NCBI RefSeq assembly: GCF_001689125.2
Contig: NZ_CP015405.2
Location: forward strand, 2,707,001 to 2,771,000
From: Blautia pseudococcoides
GTDB lineage: Bacteria > Bacillota > Clostridia > Lachnospirales > Lachnospiraceae
Reading direction: 5' to 3'
DNA length: 64,000 nt
How positions within the stretch are numbered: position 1 is the stretch's first letter; each line of letters starts with the position of its first letter. Shown here in pieces: positions 24,236 through 31,801 of the stretch. Position numbers and translations under genes: made by a program. Below the pieces are notes generated by a model, which made no database searches, had not been told where the DNA came from, and saw nothing but the letters and a program-made list of their open reading frames with translations.

Positions 24236-24775
24236 TTATTTACCTTCCACTCCCCTGCGGTAGCAGGCCACATTCTTCTCGTTGAACCTGTCTTTTCCCT
24301 TTTTCTCAAAAAAGGATACAATGGCGTTTTCCATATATTCAACAGTAAATAAATCGCTGTGGGCAGCCAGTGCACCCAGCATTACCAGGTTGGCACCCTT
24401 AGGATTTTTCACCTCAGCGGCAATATCTGTTGCAGGAATTTTCACTACCTTGATGTCCTCCCGGTAGGTTCTGTCCTCCGGCACGATGGAGGAGTTTACC
24501 AGCAGAAGTCCGCCGGGTTTTAAACGGTCCTCAAATTTGTCAACAGCCGGTGTGTTCATGGTGAACAGAATATCCGGCTGTTTGGAAACCGGGCTGGCGA
24601 TAAGCTTATCGCTGATCTTCACCGTACAGTTGGCGGTTCCGCCCCGCATCTCTGAACCATAGGAGGGGTAGAATAAAACATTTTTGTCCTGTTCCATGCC
24701 GGCATTGATGAGGAGCATTCCGGCTGTCAGCACTCCCTGTCCGCCGAATCCGGCACAAATAATCTCTTTTGCCAT
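24236..24775 (-). CDS. 2-oxoacid:ferredoxin oxidoreductase, gamma subunit
   Basis: A 179-residue protein with the gamma-subunit signature near the N-terminus: MAKEIICAGFGGQGVLTAGMLL, then SYGSEMRGGTANCTV and DILFTMNTPAVDKFEDRLKPGG. This subunit contributes to the CoA-dependent oxidative cleavage of 2-oxoacids together with the alpha, TPP and ferredoxin subunits upstream. AGGAGG precedes the ATG, two bases after the TPP-subunit stop. Length is normal. Confidence 0.88.
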   Translation of the reverse strand: MAKEIICAGFGGQGVLTAGMLLINAGMEQDKNVLFYPSYGSEMRGGTANCTVKISDKLIASPVSKQPDILFTMNTPAVDKFEDRLKPGGLLLVNSSIVPEDRTYREDIKVVKIPATDIAAEVKNPKGANLVMLGALAAHSDLFTVEYMENAIVSFFEKKGKDRFNEKNVACYRRGVEGK

Positions 24776-24777
24776 GT

Positions 24778-25515
24778 CTATTCCTCCTCCTTTTTGTCTT
24801 TAAATTCACCCAGAGGGAAGTATTTCTCCATCTCGTTTTTCAGGTGTTCCATGCTCTTTACGGGAGTCATGTTTAAGTTTGTGGGACATGGGGAGAGCAG
24901 TTCGACCAGGCAGAATCCCTCGCCCTTCATATGCTTTTCAAAAGCTTTTTTCACATATTTTTTACACCGGATCATTCCCTTGGCATCAGCCATGGTACCT
25001 CTTGCCAGGTATGCAATGTCAAATCCGCTGAAGGCCTGCTCTACCCGAAACGGCATCCCCATCTTCTCCGGGTCTTTACCTCTCGGTGTGGAGGTCGTGA
25101 CCTGTCCAGGAAGGGATGTGGGCGCGCACTGTCCTCCGGTCATGCCGTATAAGCTGTTGTTAATGACTACAGTCACTACATTATCATTACGAAGTGCCGT
25201 GTGCATAGTCTCTGCCATACCGATGGAGTAAGCAGCGCCGTCCCCTATGTAAGCCAGCACCGGATTTTCCGGGCGCACCTTTTTGATGCCCACTGCAGTG
25301 GCTATGGGACGTCCGTGTGCTGCCATGACAGTATCAAATCTCCAGGAGTCAATATTCAAAGAACCGCAGGCCACGTCAACCACAGCCAGAAGTTTTTCAC
25401 TCAGACCCATCTCTTCCATTACTTCGGCAATCAGACGGACTGCCAGGCCGTGTCCGCATCCGGGACAGAAGCCGCTAGTCGTAAATGTTACGGTTTCAGG
25501 AGCTACCAGTCTCAT
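24778..25515 (-). CDS. 2-oxoacid:ferredoxin oxidoreductase, TPP-binding beta subunit
   Basis: A 245-residue protein. It begins MRLVAPETVTFTTSGFCPGCGHG with the CPGCGHG cluster/TPP-subunit motif, and carries the thiamine diphosphate motif YIGDGAAYSIG...VVINNSLYGMTGGQ. I start at the ATG at 25515, which has AAGGAGG upstream, one base after the stop of the alpha subunit; the frame to 25638 lies inside that gene. It binds thiamine diphosphate and performs the decarboxylation step. Confidence 0.88.
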   Translation of the reverse strand: MRLVAPETVTFTTSGFCPGCGHGLAVRLIAEVMEEMGLSEKLLAVVDVACGSLNIDSWRFDTVMAAHGRPIATAVGIKKVRPENPVLAYIGDGAAYSIGMAETMHTALRNDNVVTVVINNSLYGMTGGQCAPTSLPGQVTTSTPRGKDPEKMGMPFRVEQAFSGFDIAYLARGTMADAKGMIRCKKYVKKAFEKHMKGEGFCLVELLSPCPTNLNMTPVKSMEHLKNEMEKYFPLGEFKDKKEEE

Positions 25516-25516
25516 A

Positions 25517-26569
25517 TCATACGCCCTCCTTTTCAAGCATTTCTTTTGCTTTTGCAATGATTCCATCAGATTCAGGAATCTCGAATATAGAACCAAAGTG
25601 GTCAACCGGATATTTGCCGCCGGCAGCCAGGCGCACATCGTCTGTCATCTGTCCTAAGATATTCATCTCCACTGTGAGGAATGCTTTCGCGCACTTTGCC
25701 TCCTCAAAAGCCTTGACCGGGAAAGGCCACAGGGTGATCGGACGGATCAGTCCCAGCTTCAGCCCCTCTTCTCTTGCCAGCTCTACAGTCTCGCGGCAGA
25801 CTCTTGAGCTGATCCCATAAGCCACAAGCACCAGATCCGCATCCTCCACCCGGATATTTTCATAGCGCTGTTCTTCGCGCTCCATATCCTCATATTTTTC
25901 TCTCAGATAATTCTCATAATCCGGATGTGTATAATACACGTTCTGGATCTTGCGCTGCTCACAGCCTTTTTTACATCCCTTGATGCTCCAGTCAAATTTG
26001 TCGATATCATGATCCTTAAATTCCGGGATTTCCACTGCTTCGATCATCTGTCCGATCGCCGCGTCGGAAGCGATGAGCACCGGATGACGGTATTTTTCCG
26101 CCAGATCAAAAGCATCCACCATCAGGTCTGCATTCTCCTGCACAGAAGCAGGTGCCAGTACCAGAGTATGGTAATCACCGTGTCCGCCGCCTCTTGTGAG
26201 CTGCCAGTAGTCGCCCTGCCCCTGGGCAATGTCTCCAAGGCCGGTTCCGATACGCATGACATCCACAATAACAGCCGGAAGGTCCGCTGCCACCAGATAG
26301 GAGATTCCCTCCTGTTTCAGTGAAAATCCGGGGCCTGCAGATGTGGTCAGTGCTCTGGCACCTGCCGCGGATGCTCCCAATACCATATTTATGCCTGCCA
26401 GTTCTGATTCTGCCTGGATGAACACACCGCCCACATCTTCCATTCTCCAGGAGAGATATTCCAGGATCTCTGTCTGCGGAGTGATGGGATATCCGCTGTA
26501 GAAGCGGCATCCGGCTGCCAGTGCGGCCTCCGCCAGAGCCTCATTTCCTTTAAATAATACTTTTCCCAT
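25517..26569 (-). CDS. vorB: 2-oxoacid:ferredoxin oxidoreductase, alpha subunit (VorB type)
   Basis: A 350-residue alpha subunit resembling 3-methyl-2-oxobutanoate (2-oxoisovalerate) dehydrogenase VorB. Landmarks are KGNEALAEAALAAGCRFYSGYPITPQTEI, ESELAGINMVLGASAAGARALTTSAGPGFSLKQEG and the C-terminal IRPITLWPFP. The protein has the pyrimidine-binding and transketolase C-terminal-like domains. Length and organisation (delta-alpha-beta-gamma gene order) fit a four-subunit VOR/KOR. Whether it prefers branched-chain, aromatic or 2-oxoglutarate substrates cannot be decided from sequence alone. Confidence 0.85.
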   Translation of the reverse strand: MGKVLFKGNEALAEAALAAGCRFYSGYPITPQTEILEYLSWRMEDVGGVFIQAESELAGINMVLGASAAGARALTTSAGPGFSLKQEGISYLVAADLPAVIVDVMRIGTGLGDIAQGQGDYWQLTRGGGHGDYHTLVLAPASVQENADLMVDAFDLAEKYRHPVLIASDAAIGQMIEAVEIPEFKDHDIDKFDWSIKGCKKGCEQRKIQNVYYTHPDYENYLREKYEDMEREEQRYENIRVEDADLVLVAYGISSRVCRETVELAREEGLKLGLIRPITLWPFPVKAFEEAKCAKAFLTVEMNILGQMTDDVRLAAGGKYPVDHFGSIFEIPESDGIIAKAKEMLEKEGV

Positions 26570-26581
26570 AACAAACCTCCC

Positions 26582-26785
26582 TCATCGTATTTCAAATACA
26601 TAGTCCGGGCATACGCGGTAACACATGCCGCATACCACACATTTTTCTGCATCCACTTCCACCGTATTGTATCCCTTGGCGTTTACATGGCCGGATTCCC
26701 TGATGGCATCCTGGGGACATGCATTGATACAATAACCGCAGCCTTTACAGCGGACGGGATTGGTGTAAACTTTTTCTTTTCCCAT
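26582..26785 (-). CDS. 2-oxoacid:ferredoxin oxidoreductase, ferredoxin-like delta subunit
   Basis: A 67-residue 2[4Fe-4S] protein with two complete motifs: CKGCGYCINACP and CVVCGMCYRVCP. It passes electrons from the TPP subunit to external ferredoxin. AAGGAAAA precedes the ATG, and the gene is 12 bp before vorB. It is the first oxidoreductase gene of the cluster. Confidence 0.88.
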   Translation of the reverse strand: MGKEKVYTNPVRCKGCGYCINACPQDAIRESGHVNAKGYNTVEVDAEKCVVCGMCYRVCPDYVFEIR

Positions 26786-26813
26786 AATTTCATTTTCCTT
26801 TCTATGTCAAATA

Positions 26814-28061
26814 TCAGGAGACCTCTCCCAGTTTTGCTTTTTTACCGAGTCTGTGGATCAACATGGCAAGCGCGGAGCCTACCAGGCCTGAAACTGCCAG
26901 GAAGCCAAAGATAAAATTGTAACCGGAACCGCCGAAGGAATCCAGCCACTTTCCAAAGAGCACGGAGTATATGGAATCCGGCAGATATCCGATGATGGAC
27001 GCAATGCCGATCACGGTCCCTGTCATTACCCTTGGTATTCCGGCCTCACTGACTGTGGAGAACACAACGCCGTACATCATCATGGCAAATGCTCCCGGGA
27101 TCAGCGTGTACAGGCTGGCTGCCATTGGGCTGATACCGGACGGCAGAATGAGAACTGCCCCGAAAAGTGCTGCCAGTATGATAAATGCAGTGGAAAGCCA
27201 TTTACAGGTGGATTTAAATACTTTATCTGCAATGATGCCGCCCACAGGAGCCAGAAGCAGAAGCAGATAGTTACGGACAATGGAGATAAATCCTGAGCTT
27301 TCCGGGGAAATACCTCTTACTTCCGTCAGATAAGGATTGAAATAAGAGATACTGGTATAAAATCCATAGCCGCAGAAGATTGTGAAGGATACGATCCAGA
27401 CAACCGGATTTTTCAGCAGTTTTCCCACATCCCCCATACGGAATTTGGGTTCTCCGTCATCAACGGTTTTCTCCTTATCGCTGCCCTGCATAAGGAAGAA
27501 CAACAAAATGGCTGCAGCGATAGCCACAGAACCGCCTGCCAGGACTGCCCGGAAAAATCCCAGTTCCATATCGCCGCCGGCTGTCTTGTAAATATTCAGT
27601 GCCAGTGTATTGGTCAGGGCTGCCGTGATCCCGTTGCAGGCATAGTAAAGGCCATACATGAATCCCTGCTCTTCCTCTGTGCCGATAATGCGGACTGCCT
27701 TCATGAGTGCGGACCAAAATACAAATGCCGTACTGAAGGAAAGTCCCATCCAGATAAACATGGCGATCTTAAAGTCCATGGTAAACGCGTACAAAAATGC
27801 CAGGGCCGATGTACTCAGAAGGGAGATGATCAATGCTTTTTTCGGTGATACTTTGTCTGCAATGATACCGCCCGGTATGTAGAGGATCATATTTCCCACC
27901 GTGTACATGGTGAGCAGCAGGCCGGACTGGGTGTTGCTCATATGCATGGCTGCAAGCTGTGCGTCATAAAAAATGTATTTCACGTAGGGCAGAAAATAGA
28001 TGGAACCTCCTGCCAGGCCAAGTGTTATGACCGTAAGGTATTTTCTCACTTTAGAATTCAT
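26814..28061 (-). CDS. MFS transporter in the 2-oxoacid operon
   Basis: A 415-residue MFS carrier with about twelve helices, beginning MNSKVRKYLTVITLGLAGGS and containing GGIIADKVSPKKA after helix 2 and GGIIADKVFKS after helix 8, the two halves of the MFS repeat. I start at the ATG at 28061 because GGAGG lies five bases upstream; the frame extends to 28109 across a hairpin. It lies between the amino-acid dehydrogenase and the ferredoxin-like subunit and probably carries the amino acid or the acid product of the pathway. No drug-export signature is apparent. Confidence 0.82.
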   Translation of the reverse strand: MNSKVRKYLTVITLGLAGGSIYFLPYVKYIFYDAQLAAMHMSNTQSGLLLTMYTVGNMILYIPGGIIADKVSPKKALIISLLSTSALAFLYAFTMDFKIAMFIWMGLSFSTAFVFWSALMKAVRIIGTEEEQGFMYGLYYACNGITAALTNTLALNIYKTAGGDMELGFFRAVLAGGSVAIAAAILLFFLMQGSDKEKTVDDGEPKFRMGDVGKLLKNPVVWIVSFTIFCGYGFYTSISYFNPYLTEVRGISPESSGFISIVRNYLLLLLAPVGGIIADKVFKSTCKWLSTAFIILAALFGAVLILPSGISPMAASLYTLIPGAFAMMMYGVVFSTVSEAGIPRVMTGTVIGIASIIGYLPDSIYSVLFGKWLDSFGGSGYNFIFGFLAVSGLVGSALAMLIHRLGKKAKLGEVS

Positions 28062-28084
28062 AAAAACCTCCATATGCATAGAAT

Positions 28085-28107
28085 GGGGATGCTTTTTTCG
28101 CATCCCC
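28085..28107. repeat. Hairpin between dehydrogenase and MFS genes
   Basis: GGGGATGC (28085-28092) and GCATCCCC (28100-28107) are exact complements around a seven-base loop. On the minus strand no T-run follows (ATTCTATGC), so it may be a pause, an RNA processing site or a partial terminator that lowers expression of the downstream genes. Confidence 0.5.
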
Positions 28108-28130
28108 ACCCTATCTAGCAGAATAACGGA

Positions 28131-29303
28131 CTACATATCCGGAGTGTCGGATTTGTCCGGTGTGAACAGCCTTCTGGCTACATCACGGGTGAATTCACCT
28201 GTCTTTTTAGACTCTTCAAATACCCGGCGTGTCTGTTTGCGGATCAAGTCTGTCGTGTCATTTACAATGGCTGCTGCCGCATCCTCATCGCTCATGTTCT
28301 CAATCTTTACAAGACGGAAGATGACCGCTTCGTAGATACGGATACCGCCCAGGTTAGAGATAAAGTCAACGGCAACGTCAACGCCGTTTTTGCGGAGGAT
28401 CTCATCTGCTTCCGAAGTAGTGGGGATATTGGCAGCTTCCACTAACAGGGATGCTTTGATCTTGTCAGCATTGTCTTTATTGATAACATCTTCCAGCGCT
28501 GCGGGAATCAGGATATCGCATTCTTTTTCCAGCCACTGGCTGTTTGGATAGATCTCATAATTGTCTTCAAAGGATTCTTTATTCAGCTCACCTTTCGGAA
28601 GTCTGGTAGCTACCAGTTTGGGAATATCCAGTCCGTCCTTACAGTAAACAAGCCCGTTCACATCAGCGATACCGATCACCTTATAGCCCATGTTGTTCAG
28701 GGAGTTCACGCAGCTTGCGCCCACACAGCCAAATCCCTGGATGATAACAGATGCGCCTTCTTTGCCGCCTTTCATTTTCCATGCTTCGTCGGCTGCTGCC
28801 GCAACGCCGTAGCCTGTGATCATGTCATACATTTTAAAGCCGTCATATGTAAGTTCTTTTTCTGCTCTGTCATGGTTCACAATACCCTGATGGATATCCG
28901 GATCTTCTTTCATGGCCTTTGTCTGGGGAATGCCGATTCCCAGGTCATCTAAGATCCTTAACACATCGGAGTAGTCAACACCCAAATCTCCGCCGATGGA
29001 AACGCCTGCATTGATGACCGGTGCGGTGGCTGTCAGGAAACGTCTTAAAACGTCCAGTGCGTCCGGTGCTTTATAATCATATGCAATACCGGCCTTACAT
29101 CCGCCTGTGGTGAGGGACTCACATGCCTTGTATTTGTATCCCATTGTTGTGGCAAGACGGATAACCTCTTCCTTTGTCACTGTGGGGTGCATTCTTGTTC
29201 CGCCTCCGCAGTAATGATTCACAAAGTTGTATGCGCACATCCAACCTTTTGCGTCTGTCTCTGTGTCGTTCCATTCCACTACTAAATACGGTTTGTTTGC
29301 CAT
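28131..29303 (-). CDS. Glu/Leu/Phe/Val dehydrogenase family protein
   Basis: A 390-residue amino-acid dehydrogenase. The N-terminal domain has the GGGTRMHP substrate loop and TGGCKAGIAYD with the catalytic lysine; the Rossmann domain begins ASVIIQGFGCVGASCVNSL. The enzyme interconverts an L-amino acid and 2-oxoacid with NAD(P). Leucine/valine/phenylalanine or glutamate are all possible in the family. Being the first gene of an operon that ends in an acyl-CoA synthetase suggests it feeds branched-chain or other 2-oxoacids into the oxidoreductase. GGGAGG precedes the ATG. Two three-part operators lie upstream. Confidence 0.85.
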   Translation of the reverse strand: MANKPYLVVEWNDTETDAKGWMCAYNFVNHYCGGGTRMHPTVTKEEVIRLATTMGYKYKACESLTTGGCKAGIAYDYKAPDALDVLRRFLTATAPVINAGVSIGGDLGVDYSDVLRILDDLGIGIPQTKAMKEDPDIHQGIVNHDRAEKELTYDGFKMYDMITGYGVAAAADEAWKMKGGKEGASVIIQGFGCVGASCVNSLNNMGYKVIGIADVNGLVYCKDGLDIPKLVATRLPKGELNKESFEDNYEIYPNSQWLEKECDILIPAALEDVINKDNADKIKASLLVEAANIPTTSEADEILRKNGVDVAVDFISNLGGIRIYEAVIFRLVKIENMSDEDAAAAIVNDTTDLIRKQTRRVFEESKKTGEFTRDVARRLFTPDKSDTPDM

Positions 29304-29328
29304 TTTAAAAATCCTCCCATTTTATGCT

Positions 29329-29353
29329 GTTCTCTATTACAGAACTTTGTTCT
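29329..29353. promoter_or_regulatory. Three-half-site operator, copy 1 (probable IclR site)
   Basis: GTTCT-N7-AGAAC-N3-GTTCT: half sites at 29329-29333, 29341-29345 and 29349-29353. The last two form an inverted pair. Located just before the dehydrogenase ribosome site. Confidence 0.6.
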
Positions 29354-29369
29354 TTAATAGTTTTATTTT

Positions 29370-29394
29370 TTTACTCGGCATTTCGCCGAGTAAA
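29370..29394. promoter_or_regulatory. 10-bp inverted repeat between two operators
   Basis: TTTACTCGGC (29370-29379) and GCCGAGTAAA (29385-29394) are exact complements. On the minus strand it is followed by an A-run, and the T-run lies on the wrong side, so it is not a terminator for iclR. It lies midway between the two operator copies and could be part of the control region. Confidence 0.45.
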
Positions 29395-29417
29395 TAATCC
29401 TATAGTCTTAAATTTTT

Positions 29418-29442
29418 GTTCTGTATGTAAGAACTTCGTTCT
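29418..29442. promoter_or_regulatory. Three-half-site operator, copy 2 (probable IclR site)
   Basis: GTTCT-N7-AGAAC-N3-GTTCT: half sites at 29418-29422, 29430-29434 and 29438-29442, identical in spacing to copy 1. It lies 115 bp before the dehydrogenase start. Confidence 0.6.
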
Positions 29443-29545
29443 TCATTTTATGATATGAGCATATCACACCTTGTTTGTTTTTTCAATATCTTCCTTGGAT
29501 CTTTTTCCTTTTTGTGCAAACTATCCAATTTTGACCTCTTATTTT

Positions 29546-30304
29546 CTATAGGCGTTTTTGAATCTCATTTGCATACCTTTTTAAGATCTGTACAAATATG
29601 TCCCGCTTCTCGTCATCCATGCGCAGAGACGGGGTGCTGATACTGATGGCGCCCTCCACTTTACCCATGTGATTCATGAGGGGGACTCCCACACATTTGA
29701 CTCCGAACGTATTTTCCATATTGTCAACAGCGTAGCCGTCTCTGCGGGCATTTTTCACTTCTTCCCACAGCTTTTCCTTGTCTGTTATGGTATAATCCGT
29801 GTATGGTATCTTCTCACGGCTCAATATCTCTTCCACTTCCTCATCCGGCATCTGGGAGAGGATCACTTTGCCTACACTTGTACAATACATTTTGGAACGC
29901 TCTCCCGTTACAGACCTTCCTGGAAGCATCTGGCCTTCCGGATATACGGCTTCCAGATAGACCACCTCATCCTCGTGGGGAATGGCCAGATAGATCAGTT
30001 CTCCCGCTTCCTTTGCGATCTGATGCATGTAAGGTAGCACCACCTTGGTAATGGTAAGACTTTCCTTCAATGCACGGCTTAAGGTGAAAACAGCGGTCCC
30101 CAGAGAAAACTTACCCGTCTCCGGGTCCTGCTCCAGATAGTCCATGGCTTTGAAGGTCATTAAAATATTATGCACGTTACTTTTGTATAATCCCATCTTC
30201 TCACTGATCTCTGTCACACCCAGAGGTTGTTTTTCCACGAAACATCCCAGAATCTCCAGGGCCTTCTGCAGACTTTTTACCTTGATCTCTTTCTCTTCAC
30301 TCAT
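29546..30304 (-). CDS. IclR-family transcriptional regulator
   Basis: A 252-residue regulator. The N-terminal winged helix-turn-helix (residues about 8-70) reads LQKALEILGCFVEKQPLGVTEISEKMGLYKSNVHNIL, followed by the IclR effector domain (about 85-250) with YLEAVYPEGQMLP, MYCTSVGKVILSQMP and GVPLMNHMGKVEGAISISTP. AGGAGG precedes the ATG. It lies directly upstream of the 2-oxoacid operon in the same orientation. Matching three-part operators before its own gene and before the operon indicate that it controls both. The inducer may be an amino acid or a 2-oxoacid. Confidence 0.88.
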   Translation of the reverse strand: MSEEKEIKVKSLQKALEILGCFVEKQPLGVTEISEKMGLYKSNVHNILMTFKAMDYLEQDPETGKFSLGTAVFTLSRALKESLTITKVVLPYMHQIAKEAGELIYLAIPHEDEVVYLEAVYPEGQMLPGRSVTGERSKMYCTSVGKVILSQMPDEEVEEILSREKIPYTDYTITDKEKLWEEVKNARRDGYAVDNMENTFGVKCVGVPLMNHMGKVEGAISISTPSLRMDDEKRDIFVQILKRYANEIQKRL

Positions 30305-30342
30305 AGTGGTTTTCCCTCCTAATCATTCATGCAGGTCTTATT

Positions 30343-30367
30343 GTTCCGTATTCAAGAACTCTGTTCA
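30343..30367. promoter_or_regulatory. Three-half-site operator, copy 3 (iclR autoregulation)
   Basis: GTTCC-N7-AGAAC-N3-GTTCA: half sites at 30343-30347, 30355-30359 and 30363-30367, the same spacing as copies 1 and 2. It starts about 12 bases past the likely transcription start of iclR. Confidence 0.55.
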
Positions 30368-30372
30368 GCATT

Positions 30373-30780
30373 TTATCTTACTAAAATATTAACATTTCTC
30401 CATGTATAATACAAGAGGGTGTTTAAAAATGTCTCCGTCAGGTATGCAGGCAATAGTTCATTGCATTCTATAAAAAAGGATATTTTCATTTTCGTCTCAT
30501 TTTCAGAATTTAACAGTCCTTCAAATGGTTCATATGGTATTTCCCCACCGCTGTTCACAGTTGTATAATGTATAGCTCCTTGTGCAGTAATCTTCTTTGC
30601 GATACACACAAAAAGCCGCATCCCGGCGTAGGATACGGCTTTTTGAACTTGGAGTGTCTGTGAATTCAAATCAGGCTTCACGTGCTGTTTATAAGCGGAG
30701 GGAACAGCGCGAAAGCTAATACTGTAATTTTTCCGGTCAACTTTTGGAGGAAGATCAACCGTGATATAATCATATAACAC
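30373..30780 (-). CDS. Doubtful hypothetical ORF of 135 codons
   Basis: An open frame on the minus strand with GGAGG eight bases before its ATG. It begins MLYDYITVDLPPKVDRKNYS. No family is recognised, and a strong terminator-like hairpin (30611-30644) and the iclR promoter lie inside it. It directly follows one copy of a repeat element that supplies the ribosome site. It may be a decayed gene or not a gene at all. Confidence 0.25.
   Translation of the reverse strand: MLYDYITVDLPPKVDRKNYSISFRAVPSAYKQHVKPDLNSQTLQVQKAVSYAGMRLFVCIAKKITAQGAIHYTTVNSGGEIPYEPFEGLLNSENETKMKISFFIECNELLPAYLTETFLNTLLYYTWRNVNILVR
30386..30414 (-). promoter_or_regulatory. Promoter of iclR
   Basis: On the minus strand TTGTAT (30409-30414) and TAATAT (30386-30391) are 17 bases apart. 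Operator copy 3 follows immediately, consistent with autorepression. Confidence 0.5.
30611..30644. terminator. Bidirectional terminator-like hairpin
   Basis: AAAAGCCG-C-ATCC and GGAT-A-CGGCTTTT flank a seven-base loop, giving 12 bp with one internal mismatch, and T-runs follow on both strands. On the minus strand it would end transcripts of the ABC/CsoR operon about 250 bp after its last gene. Confidence 0.65.
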
Positions 30781-30790
30781 CGGCCTCCAT

Positions 30791-30893
30791 CCCGCAAGCC
30801 GCCCCCAGGGATAAAAATCAAAAAAAGTTTTTTCCTTTTTTAACCTGCCAAAGATGGCCTTTTCCTTGCATGGCTGACCCCATCCCGGGGTTC
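30791..30893 (-). repeat. Operon-flanking repeat, copy A
   Basis: In minus-strand orientation the element begins GAACCCCGGGATGGGGTCA and ends CCCTGGGGGCGGCTTGCGGG, with a T-rich middle. The same two ends in the same orientation occur at 37275-37397 (copy B). Copy A begins two bases after the CsoR stop. The ends are about 19-20 bases each and nearly identical; the middles differ. Confidence 0.55.
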
Positions 30894-30894
30894 T

Positions 30895-31179
30895 TTATTT
30901 CAGGAAAGAATCCAGTGCCTTGTTCAGGCGTTTCAGGCTCTCTGTATCTCCCTTTTCCAATGCCTCCTCAATGCACTCATCTACATACTGCTTCAGCACT
31001 TCCTTCCCCGCACCATTGACGGCGGACCACACAGCGGCAAGCTGGATCAGGACTTCACTGCAGTCGCGCCCTTCCTCCACCATACCACGTATGGACCTCA
31101 GATGTCCGGTGGCCCTGGCAAGACGGTTGACCATGCTTTTATCATACTTTGCCTCTGTATATTTTTCTTCTTCTCTCAT
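30895..31179 (-). CDS. CsoR/CstR-family repressor without the copper-ligand histidine
   Basis: A 94-residue all-helical repressor of the DUF156 (CsoR/RcnR/FrmR) family: YDKSMVNRLARATGHLRSIRGMVEEGRDCSEVLIQLAAV. In copper-sensing CsoR the ligands follow C-25-H-4-C. Here C40 and C69 have exactly this spacing but the histidine position is Y65. Two cysteines without the histidine is the arrangement of CstR, which senses persulfide. AAAGGA precedes the ATG. It is the last gene of the dipeptide/nickel-type ABC operon and may regulate it or an unlinked target. Metal sensing of another type remains possible. Confidence 0.85.
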   Translation of the reverse strand: MREEEKYTEAKYDKSMVNRLARATGHLRSIRGMVEEGRDCSEVLIQLAAVWSAVNGAGKEVLKQYVDECIEEALEKGDTESLKRLNKALDSFLK

Positions 31180-31213
31180 CGCACAGTTCCTTTCTCACTC
31201 CTGCTGCCCTTGA

Positions 31214-31801
31214 TCAGCAATAGATCTCCTCACCGCCACATGAGTCCCAGGGATATCCTGTCTGCCGGGCTGCTTCTTGGGCCACATCAATATCGATCTG
31301 GTCGGCCACCATCCACAAAGTCATATCCAGGCCTGATGCCGTGCTGCTGCAGGAATAATACTTTCCATCCGCAACGACCCTGGCTCCCTCAATCCTCTCG
31401 ATGCCCGCTGTAAACATCCTGTTCCAATTTTTGTCAAGAGGACAGTCGGCCAGCTTCCTCCTGTACAGAAGTCCTGTCTGTGCCAGGACCGCCGAGCCGC
31501 TGCCTACCATCAGACAGGTATCCGCGTTCTCTGCCGCCCTTTTTACCAGATTCAGGGTCCGCTCATCCTGCCAGAGCAGACGCCGTGCCCCTTTGCCTCC
31601 TGGGATCAGAAGAACTCCTTCTATCTCCCCGGGTATCAGAAAATCCGTCCATATTTTGGCTCCCTGGACGCTGTTTATCACATCTCCGGATACGGAGAGA
31701 TAGCGGATGTGGTAATATTTCTGCAGTTTTCCCAGTATCTCTGCCGGCCCAAATACATCCATTCCCTCAAAGTCATCAAACAGTACCATATTCACATCCA
31801 T
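31214..31801 (-). CDS. DJ-1/PfpI family protein lacking the nucleophilic cysteine
   Basis: A 195-residue protein with a DJ-1/PfpI fold: MDVNMVLFDDFEGMDVFGPAEIL at the start, GVLLIPGGKGARRLLW and LMVGSGSAVLAQTGLL. In active members the elbow reads V-C-T-G; here the aligned residue is G100, so the usual nucleophile is absent, although C96 is close. The start is taken at the ATG at 31801; a GTG 24 bases upstream is in frame. The gene overlaps the preceding ATPase by 26 bp. A ligand-binding or chaperone role is more likely than catalysis. Confidence 0.78.
   Translation of the reverse strand: MDVNMVLFDDFEGMDVFGPAEILGKLQKYYHIRYLSVSGDVINSVQGAKIWTDFLIPGEIEGVLLIPGGKGARRLLWQDERTLNLVKRAAENADTCLMVGSGSAVLAQTGLLYRRKLADCPLDKNWNRMFTAGIERIEGARVVADGKYYSCSSTASGLDMTLWMVADQIDIDVAQEAARQTGYPWDSCGGEEIYC

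Noticed and set aside
29370..29394. Perfect 10-bp hairpin as the terminator of iclR
   Set aside because: On the coding strand an A-run, not a T-run, follows the stem; its position between two operators fits control better.
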